Assembly (NCBI GenBank): GCA_038062295.1
Contig: JBBTXL010000039.1
Coordinates: 1 to 5,724 of the forward strand
From: JBBTXL01 sp038062295
Lineage (GTDB): Bacteria; Patescibacteriota; Minisyncoccia; GWC2-36-17; WO2-46-25
Length of the DNA stretch: 5,724 nucleotides
Direction: 5' to 3'
Part shown: one piece after another, positions 1-4,602 of the stretch
How the letters are laid out: the number at the start of each line of letters is the position of its first letter
How positions within the stretch are numbered: the first letter of the stretch is position 1
Notes under the pieces: generated by a model
Databases searched by the model: none
The model's input: only the letters and a program-made list of their open reading frames with translations
Told to the model about the DNA's origin: nothing
Made by a program: the position numbers and the translations under genes

Positions 1-448
1 ATTGCAGGATTTTGAGCCAGTGATCGTGGCCGACGTAAAACACGCCGCAGACTTTATGTTTTTCTTTTACCGCCGTGAGTACCGGGAGTATCGCGTTGTT
101 GGGTGTTACCATCCGGTTCCAGTGGTAGAAAAAATCATCATACGGAAGAGAAACCCGATCAATGTGATCGCCGAGCCACTGTATCACTGTTTCGTACCAT
201 CCTTCCGACGGAAGCTGGGCGAGACAGTATTGTTGCAATGCTCGTTTGAGCGACAGATTTGCGTCTTGCGAGAAAATCCTTCCATGAAACTTTCTCGCTA
301 TCGCATCAAGTTCGTTCCTGTTTGCCGCGTCCTCAAGTACTCCGGCATAGCTTCCATTCAGCGACCGTTTTGCCAGTTCTCTGCAAAATCCGAATGTCTT
401 CATCCGTGTTAAGACGTCACCCCCAAAAATTACCAGTTTTGTCGGCAT
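1..448 (-). CDS. HAD-like family protein, C-terminus cut by window edge, catalytic motifs apparently degenerate
   Basis: The minus strand is open from an ATG at 448 to the window edge (149 codons, no stop), so the C-terminus is missing. The start is well supported: an AAGGAGG ribosome site lies 7 bases upstream and a good promoter sits behind that. The layout resembles HAD phosphatases of the kind with an inserted helical cap. There is an N-terminal hydrophobic strand (KLVIFGGDVL, residues 4-13), a helical cap (about 16-110), then R-M-V-T-P-N-N-A-I-L (112-121), which resembles the stretch before HAD motif II, and a second strand ending in HDHW (141-144). Family members usually have F-D-x-x-G-V-L in motif I and S/T-N after the second strand. 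Here the nucleophile Asp position appears to be Gly9 and the Ser/Thr position Phe137. It may be a non-catalytic relative or a different Rossmann-like protein. The coding call is firm; the family call is moderate. It is transcribed away from the glycosyltransferase operon. Confidence 0.8.
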   Translation of the reverse strand, partial: MPTKLVIFGGDVLTRMKTFGFCRELAKRSLNGSYAGVLEDAANRNELDAIARKFHGRIFSQDANLSLKRALQQYCLAQLPSEGWYETVIQWLGDHIDRVSLPYDDFFYHWNRMVTPNNAILPVLTAVKEKHKVCGVFYVGHDHWLKILQ

Positions 449-452
449 AGGA

Positions 453-462
453 CCTCCTCCTT
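453..462 (-). promoter_or_regulatory. Strong Shine-Dalgarno site for the minus-strand gene
   Basis: Read on the minus strand, the bases AAGGAGGAGG precede the ATG at 448. The AAGGAGG core leaves a 7-base spacer, which is ideal. It is the only textbook ribosome site in the window, and it fixes the start and strand of the left-hand gene. Confidence 0.85.
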
Positions 463-504
463 CAGTGTTATATTCATGTAAATGTTCTTGCCAGAAGTTT
501 CACC

Positions 505-533
505 ATAGTACTTTGCATGATTGATTCTGTCAA
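505..533 (-). promoter_or_regulatory. Sigma70-type promoter for the left-hand minus-strand gene
   Basis: On the minus strand a perfect -35 hexamer TTGACA (533-528) is followed by a 17-base spacer and the -10 hexamer TACTAT (510-505, four of six matches to consensus). The predicted transcript start is near 498, giving a leader of about 50 bases before the ATG at 448 with the ribosome site in its end. Spacing and direction fit the gene. It overlaps the opposing plus-strand promoter across 521-533. Confidence 0.65.
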
Positions 534-550
534 TGTTTTTATGGTATGGT
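521..550 (+). promoter_or_regulatory. Candidate extended -10 promoter for the glycosyltransferase operon
   Basis: TTGATT (521-526) is followed by an 18-base spacer and TATGGT (545-550) preceded by TGG, giving an extended -10 element. Each hexamer matches the consensus at four of six positions, so this is weaker than the opposing promoter. The predicted start of transcription is near 556-558, only a few bases before the ATG at 560, so the message would be leaderless or nearly so. It is the only promoter-like sequence seen ahead of the operon. Confidence 0.4.
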
Positions 551-559
551 GATGGGTGC

Positions 560-1720
560 ATGACGCCAAAAAGAATACTCATTTTTTCGCTTGCCTACCA
601 CCCGTTGGTGGGGGGTGCGGAAATCGCCGTCAAAGAGATAACCGACCGCATTGCGCCGTCGGAGTTTTCGTTTGATATGCTCACGCTGCGGTTTCACGCG
701 CAAGACAAGCGGTATGAAAAGATCGGCAATGTGGGCGTGTATCGTATCGGCTTCCCCGCTCTTTCCGCGCCGCTCAATAAGCGCTTTTTCCCCTTCATGG
801 CATTTATTGCGGCGCGGCGGTTGCATGTGAGCAATACATACGATGCGATATGGGCGATTATGGCAAATTATGCTGGGTTCGGCGCTGTATTTTTTAAGAT
901 GACGCATTCGCGCATACCATTTCTGTTGACGCTACAAGAGGGCGACCCGATAGACTATATAAAAAAGAGGGTGCGGTTTGTCTACCCGTTGTTTGTGCGT
1001 ATTTTTACGAAGGCGGATTTTATTCAGGCGATCTCGCGCTATCTCGGTAATTTTGCGCGCGACATGGGGTTTACCGGCCCGCTCACCGTTGTTCCCAACG
1101 GAGTTGACGCAAAGCATTTCTCACAAACGTATCCGTCAGAGGTGTTGCGGGAGCTTGCCGTACGACTTCACAAAAAAGAGAACGATGTATTTCTTATCAC
1201 TGCATCGCGGCTTGTCACAAAAAATGCGGTAGGGGATATTATTGCAGCACTGCAGTTTTTGCCGAAACATATGAAGCTACTCATTACCGGAACCGGCCCG
1301 CTGGAGCGAGAACTCAAGTTACCAGTTACCAGTTACCAGTTACAAGACAGGGTGTTGTTCCTCGGTCATATTAACCACGCCGAGCTTCCGAAATACTTGC
1401 AGATAAGCGATGTGTTTGTGCGCCCCTCGCTGTCGGAAGGTATGGGTAACTCGTTCGTGGAAGCAATGGCGGCCGGTATTCCCATTATCGCAACTCCCGT
1501 GGGCGGCATTGTTGATTTTTTGAAAGACGGCGAAACGGGGTTGTTCTGTGAAGTTAAAAATCCGAAAAGCATTGCGGAAAAAGTTTTGTTTTTACAGGAG
1601 CATACCGACGCACGTTCTACGATGGTTGCGAACGCAAGAAAGATGGTAACGGAAAAATATGACTGGAATATAGTCACAAAAGATATGAAGGATATTTTTA
1701 AAACCGTATGCGTATCTTGA
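560..1720 (+). CDS. Family 4 glycosyltransferase (GT-B fold) with internal heptamer repeat
   Basis: This 386-residue protein should transfer a sugar from a nucleotide-sugar donor to a lipid-linked or surface glycan precursor in the cytoplasm; donor and acceptor cannot be read from the sequence. The N-terminal domain opens with RILIFSLAYHP and the acceptor-side glycine loop VGGAE (17-21). The linker has VVPNGVD (177-183). The donor domain has ASRLVTKN (215-222, phosphate-contacting Arg and Lys), GTGP (244-247), LFLGH (266-270) and the E-x7-E motif with Glu293 and Glu301, followed by EAMAAGIPIIATPVGG. Length is normal for GT4. I chose ATG 560 because homologous proteins begin just before this first strand. 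Alternatives at TTG 521 and ATG 533 would add 13 or 9 residues unlike the family and lie inside the promoter. GGTGAT (548-553) could pair with the extended anti-Shine-Dalgarno. Residues 254-261 are encoded by a 7-bp tandem array. It overlaps the next gene by 13 bases. Confidence 0.92.
   Translation: MTPKRILIFSLAYHPLVGGAEIAVKEITDRIAPSEFSFDMLTLRFHAQDKRYEKIGNVGVYRIGFPALSAPLNKRFFPFMAFIAARRLHVSNTYDAIWAIMANYAGFGAVFFKMTHSRIPFLLTLQEGDPIDYIKKRVRFVYPLFVRIFTKADFIQAISRYLGNFARDMGFTGPLTVVPNGVDAKHFSQTYPSEVLRELAVRLHKKENDVFLITASRLVTKNAVGDIIAALQFLPKHMKLLITGTGPLERELKLPVTSYQLQDRVLFLGHINHAELPKYLQISDVFVRPSLSEGMGNSFVEAMAAGIPIIATPVGGIVDFLKDGETGLFCEVKNPKSIAEKVLFLQEHTDARSTMVANARKMVTEKYDWNIVTKDMKDIFKTVCVS
1318..1343 (+). 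repeat. 7-bp tandem array, GTTACCA, about 3.7 copies, inside a GT4 gene
   Basis: Three perfect consecutive GTTACCA units (1318-1324, 1325-1331, 1332-1338) are followed by a partial GTTAC (1339-1343). In the gene's frame it reads L-P-V-T-S-Y-Q-L (residues 254-261). It occupies the helix and loop between the GTGP motif and the following V-L-F-L-G strand, with no net length change against ordinary GT4 spacing. Loss of one unit would bring in a TAA at 1404-1406 and gain of one a TAA at 1372-1374, both before the E-x7-E motif. Confidence 0.95.
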
Positions 1721-2730
1721 TAGCGACCGGTATTTTTCCTCCCGACATCGGCGGGCCGGCAAAATACGCACAAAATCTTGCGGACGAATTTTCTCGCCGT
1801 GGCCATACCGTGCGCGTGCTTTCGTTCAGCGCATTTAAAAAATGGCCGTCCGGCATACGCCATGGTATGTATGGCATTGCGGTCTGGAAGGGACTCGGCC
1901 TCATGGATACTGTATTTGCGCTTGATACGTTCAGCGCCGGGTTTCCCGCACTGTGCGCGGCAAAGCTGCGAGGAAAAAAGTATGCGGTGCGTATCGGCGG
2001 TGATTTCCTCTGGGAAACATATACCCATCGGACCGGAGTGACGATCTCTCTCTTGGAGTTTTATGAGCGGATGCCACTGTTGTCTTTGAGAGAGCGGTTT
2101 TCTTTTTTTGCGATGAGGACGTTGGCGCGGAGAGCGGACGCGTTGGTCTTCAATACTGCGTGGCAGAAAAACATATTTTGTAAGGCGTATACGGTGTCTG
2201 CGTGCAAGACGTTCGTGGTTGAAAACTTGTATCCTCCCAAGGCCGCGGTAACTGTATCGCACGGGACAAAGCCGAGCGGGAAAAAAGTATTTCTGTGGGC
2301 CGGCCGGCCTGCGCGGTGGAAGAATATTGATGCGCTCAAGCGCGCCTTTGCACAAGCGTCGCGCGCGAACCCCGACATCGTTTTGGAAATGGTGTCGGAT
2401 GCATCGCACCATGAGCTTGAGGAAAAGTTCAAAACATGTTGGGCCATCATCCTTCCTTCTCTTACGGAAATCGGTTCAAACACCATTCTTGAGGCGCTTG
2501 CATTCAATGTACCGTTCATTCTGACCCGTGAAACCGGGCTGGCTGACCGGCTCGCCGATGTGGGTCTTTTGGTGGATCCGAAAAATGAGGAAGACATGGC
2601 GGATAAAATTCTGTTTCTTGCCGATCCGGCGCAGCGAGAAGCGTATGTGCGTAAAGCCACAAACTTTCGTTTTACGCATTCGTGGGAGGAGATCGCCAAG
2701 GAATTTGAATCTATTTTTTCTCGCATATGA
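1708..2730 (+). CDS. Family 4 glycosyltransferase, short donor-domain subtype
   Basis: This 340-residue cytoplasmic GT-B enzyme has the N-terminus MRILIATGIFPPDIGGPAKY, whose GGP loop (15-17) and following helix are typical of GT4 acceptor domains. VVENLYPP (170-177) marks the interdomain linker. FLWAGRPARWKN (195-206) gives the phosphate-binding Arg200 and Lys205. The E-x7-E motif is Glu254 and Glu262 within LTEIGSNTILEA, followed by TGLADRLADVGLLVDP. The segment that normally contains GxGP and a V-x-F-x-G strand is missing: only about 48 residues lie between Lys205 and Glu254, against 71-72 in the flanking GT4 genes. I believe this is a real subfamily with a reduced donor domain, not a recent deletion, because ILPSLTEIGSNTILEA matches that subtype as I remember it. 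Its ATG lies within the end of the previous gene (13-base overlap) with no well-placed ribosome site, so translation is probably coupled. The stop overlaps the next start (ATGA). Sugar specificity is unknown. Confidence 0.9.
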   Translation: MRILIATGIFPPDIGGPAKYAQNLADEFSRRGHTVRVLSFSAFKKWPSGIRHGMYGIAVWKGLGLMDTVFALDTFSAGFPALCAAKLRGKKYAVRIGGDFLWETYTHRTGVTISLLEFYERMPLLSLRERFSFFAMRTLARRADALVFNTAWQKNIFCKAYTVSACKTFVVENLYPPKAAVTVSHGTKPSGKKVFLWAGRPARWKNIDALKRAFAQASRANPDIVLEMVSDASHHELEEKFKTCWAIILPSLTEIGSNTILEALAFNVPFILTRETGLADRLADVGLLVDPKNEEDMADKILFLADPAQREAYVRKATNFRFTHSWEEIAKEFESIFSRI

Positions 2731-3863
2731 AAGTGCTTATGATAGGAACGGATAGGAATATTTTTAAGGAAGGTTCGGAAGCCAGGAACCGGATGGTTGA
2801 ATATGGAACGATCGTGGACGAGCTGCATATCGTCGTTTTTTCAAAACGAAATGACCAGATCCTAAATCAAAAAATCAAAATTTCAAACAACTCGTTTGTA
2901 TACTCCACACATTCATCGAGCAGGTTTCTATATATGTTAGACGCAAAGAGGATAGCCGAAGGCGTTATTGAAAATTGGGATTTGAAAATTGGAAATTTCG
3001 TGATAACGGCCCAGGACCCTTTCGAAACAGGACTTGTCGGCTGGCTTGTCGCACGGAGATACACATTGCCGTTGCAGTTGCAGATACATACGGACTTTTT
3101 AAGCCCGTACTTTGCGCACGAGTCGCTGCTGAATCGTGTGCGCGTCTTTTGTGCGAAGTTCCTGCTTCCGCGCGCGTCATGCGTCCGCGTGGTGAGCGAG
3201 AGGATAAAGGAATCTCTCAAAAACGATAGACTGAAAACTACGCCTGCGGTTTTACCCATTTTCGTAGATGCTGAAGCGATCTGTAGAGCGCCTGTCCGCA
3301 CCGACTTGCATGCACAATATCCCCAATTTGATTTTATTACGCTGATGGCGTCGCGATTGACGAAAGAAAAAAACATCCCGCTTGCCGTTGATGCGATACG
3401 CGAGGTGGTGAAAAAACATCCGAAGGCGGGACTGATAATCGTCGGCGGCGGACCCGAGAAAGAGAGGTTAAAACTACTCGCTACTCGCTACTCGCTACTC
3501 GCTAACATTGTTTTCGAGCCGTGGACCGATGACCTCGTTTCGTACTACAAAACCGCCGATGTGTTTTTATTGACGTCAAATTATGAAGGGTACGGCAGAA
3601 CGGTAGTTGAAGCGCTTGCCGCCGGATGCCCGGTTGTTATGACCGATACGGGAGTTGCCGGCGATATCGTTAAAAACAACGAGAACGGGTTCATCGTGCC
3701 GGTCGGTGACTGCGCCGCTCTTGTTGCTGCCCTGGTGAAAGTACGAGAAAAAAGGGTCCATTTGGAACCGCGCGTGCCCCAGCAGACAAAAGACGATTAT
3801 TTGCGAGCATATCAGCATGCCTGGGGAACATGCGCCGGACTTTCAAGAACAGAGGGATTATGA
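2727..3863 (+). CDS. Family 4 glycosyltransferase carrying three internal repeat patches
   Basis: This 378-residue GT-B enzyme starts at an ATGA overlap with the upstream stop. Recognisable parts are the N-terminal strand KVLMIGTD (2-9), ITAQDPFETGLVGW (93-106), LQIHTDFLSPYF (118-129), the helix before VVSERIKESL (155-164), VLPIFVDAEAI (175-185), MASRLTKEKN (207-216, Arg210 and Lys215), IIVGGGPEKERLK (237-249) and E-x7-E with Glu287 and Glu295 in YEGYGRTVVEALAAG. The C-terminus ends in an ordinary helical tail. The usual N-terminal GGxE loop is replaced by GSEARNRM (16-23), seen in a GT4 branch in which the AQDPFETG segment is conserved. Residues 250-259 come from a 7-bp tandem array, and two AT-rich repeat patches encode about 45-53 and 81-91. 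The repeats lie in predicted surface loops and leave the core motifs intact, so the protein is probably functional. Substrate is unknown. Confidence 0.92.
   Translation: MKVLMIGTDRNIFKEGSEARNRMVEYGTIVDELHIVVFSKRNDQILNQKIKISNNSFVYSTHSSSRFLYMLDAKRIAEGVIENWDLKIGNFVITAQDPFETGLVGWLVARRYTLPLQLQIHTDFLSPYFAHESLLNRVRVFCAKFLLPRASCVRVVSERIKESLKNDRLKTTPAVLPIFVDAEAICRAPVRTDLHAQYPQFDFITLMASRLTKEKNIPLAVDAIREVVKKHPKAGLIIVGGGPEKERLKLLATRYSLLANIVFEPWTDDLVSYYKTADVFLLTSNYEGYGRTVVEALAAGCPVVMTDTGVAGDIVKNNENGFIVPVGDCAALVAALVKVREKRVHLEPRVPQQTKDDYLRAYQHAWGTCAGLSRTEGL
2864..2887 (+). repeat. AT-rich 8-bp repeat patch in a GT4 gene
   Basis: Two perfect AAATCAAA units (2864-2871, 2872-2879) are followed by a variant ATTTCAAA (2880-2887). 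In frame it encodes part of QILNQKIKISNN, a loop between the second and third strands of the N-terminal domain. Period 8 is not a multiple of 3. The short A-rich composition makes chance more likely than for the 7-bp arrays. Confidence 0.55.
2968..2995 (+). repeat. AT-rich direct repeat, period 14, in a GT4 gene
   Basis: The 11-base word TTGAAAATTGG occurs at 2968-2978 and again at 2982-2992, a period of 14 bases. Both copies can be read as degenerate heptamers (TTGAAAA, TTGGGAT, TTGAAAA, TTGGAAA). It encodes IENWDLKIGN just before the conserved ITAQDPFETG segment, where family members usually have a short charged loop. Confidence 0.6.
3474..3504 (+). repeat. 7-bp tandem array, CTACTCG, about 4.4 copies, inside a GT4 gene
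   Basis: Four perfect CTACTCG units (3474-3501) are followed by CTA. In the gene's frame they read L-L-A-T-R-Y-S-L-L-A (residues 250-259), directly after GGGPEKERLK and before the NIVFEPW strand. This is the same fold position as the GTTACCA array in the first GT4 gene. One unit lost would lead to a TGA at 3571-3573 and one gained to a TGA at 3530-3532; both lie before Glu287 of the E-x7-E motif. Confidence 0.96.
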
Positions 3864-3904
3864 TACGCTGTGGAATATTTCTTATCTGCGGCATGCCTTT
3901 ATGA
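3860..3904 (+). CDS. Possible 14-codon coupling micro-ORF between GT4 and GT2 genes
   Basis: ATG at 3860 shares ATGA with the stop of the upstream GT4 gene, and its own TGA at 3902-3904 shares ATGA with the GT2 start at 3901. The predicted peptide is MIRCGIFLICGMPL, unlike any known domain. A weak GAGG lies just upstream (3852-3855). It fills a gap in which the GT2 gene lacks a ribosome site, so it could carry terminating ribosomes to the next start. It may equally be chance, and the peptide itself is unlikely to have a function. Confidence 0.3.
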   Translation: MIRCGIFLICGMPL

Positions 3905-4602
3905 AGTACCATACGCTTTCTGTTATCATTCCTGCATATAACGAAAAGAACACTATTGGGGAGATCATCCGGCGCGTGCAGAGCGTTGACATCGGAGAGC
4001 TCACAAAGGAGATTATCGTGGTTGACGACGGCTCAACGGACGGTACGCGGGACATCATTAAAACGATACCGGATATCCGGTATATTTTTCATGAGAAAAA
4101 CCGGGGAAAGGGCGGCGCCATCAAAACGGGGTTCCAGAGTGCGACGGGCGACCTGCTTATCATCCAGGATGCCGACCTTGAGTACGACCCGAATGACTAC
4201 CCGTCGCTGATCGGTCCTATTTTGGACGGATATGCGGATGTGGTGTTCGGCTCGCGATTTTTAACGGGAAGGCCCCACCGTGTTTTGTTGTTCCACCATC
4301 ATCTTGCCAATATGTTTCTGACGTTCCTTGCGAACCTTTTCACGAATATCAATTTTACCGATATGGAAACAGGGTATAAGGTGTTCACGAAAGAAGTGGC
4401 ACAAAAACTTACGCCGGTTTTGGAATCGCAGCGGTTCGGCATTGAACCGGAGATCGCCATTCGCTGCGCGCGGATGAAAGTACGGATCTACGAAATAGGA
4501 ATTACCTATTACGGAAGGGGATACGACGAAGGAAAAAAAATCACCTGGAAAGATGGCGTTGCGGCGGTGTGGCACATCATTAAATTCAGATTCTTTCGGT
4601 GA
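3901..4602 (+). CDS. Family 2 glycosyltransferase, polyprenyl-phosphate sugar synthase type
   Basis: This 233-residue soluble GT-A enzyme has LSVIIPAYNEKNTIGEII (6-23), VVDDGSTDGT (40-49, nucleotide binding), EKNRGKGGAIKTGF (65-78), the metal-binding D-A-D (90-92) in QDADLEYDP, FGSRF (116-120), METGYKVF (155-162) and FGIEPEI (179-185). This pattern is that of dolichyl/undecaprenyl-phosphate mannose or glucose synthases, which move a sugar from a nucleotide donor to a polyprenyl phosphate at the cytoplasmic membrane face. It lacks the C-terminal membrane helices found in some relatives. I chose ATG 3901 because the first strand starts a few residues later. An in-frame ATG at 3817 would add 28 residues that run through the end of the upstream gene. 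No ribosome site precedes 3901, so coupling is likely. The gene overlaps the following GT-C-like gene, its plausible user of the lipid-sugar. The exact sugar is not readable. Confidence 0.92.
   Translation: MKYHTLSVIIPAYNEKNTIGEIIRRVQSVDIGELTKEIIVVDDGSTDGTRDIIKTIPDIRYIFHEKNRGKGGAIKTGFQSATGDLLIIQDADLEYDPNDYPSLIGPILDGYADVVFGSRFLTGRPHRVLLFHHHLANMFLTFLANLFTNINFTDMETGYKVFTKEVAQKLTPVLESQRFGIEPEIAIRCARMKVRIYEIGITYYGRGYDEGKKITWKDGVAAVWHIIKFRFFR
4066..4083. repeat. Perfect 18-bp palindrome inside the GT2 gene
   Basis: ATACCGGATATCCGGTAT is identical to its own reverse complement. It encodes I-P-D-I-R-Y (residues 56-61), in the variable region before the conserved HEKNRGKG. With no loop it would not form a normal hairpin but could bind a dimeric protein. 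A coding coincidence is possible. Confidence 0.6.

Noticed and set aside
2..412. Open plus-strand frame of 136 codons at the left edge
   Set aside because: It lies opposite a minus-strand gene that has a strong ribosome site, a promoter and HAD-like sequence; the plus-strand protein has no recognisable family features.
449..559. Riboswitch or terminator in the divergent intergenic region
   Set aside because: No stable hairpin with a U-tract and no recognisable aptamer pattern were seen; overlapping promoters explain the space.
1318..1343. CRISPR array or insertion-sequence end as an explanation of the tandem repeats
   Set aside because: There are no spacers, the units are only 7 bp, and no terminal inverted repeats or transposase gene are present.
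2298..2309. 12-bp palindrome GGCCGGCCGGCC
   Set aside because: A simple alternation of GG and CC coding for Ala-Gly-Arg-Pro in a conserved GT4 motif; best explained by codon use.
1366..2412. Long minus-strand open frame of 348 codons
   Set aside because: It is antisense to two clear GT4 genes, is rich in Arg, His and Cys without motifs, and crosses the gene junction.
2061..2828. Minus-strand open frame of 255 codons
   Set aside because: It is antisense to well-supported GT4 genes, with no ribosome site or domain signature.
3067..3084. Hexamer-like run TTGCCG TTGCAG TTGCAG
   Set aside because: It encodes L-P-L-Q-L-Q in a conserved strand of this GT4 branch, is a multiple of three, and has only two identical units.
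3817..3900. Upstream in-frame start for the GT2 gene at 3817
   Set aside because: The additional 28 residues do not resemble the GT2 N-terminus and run across the end of the upstream gene; the family normally starts just before the first strand.
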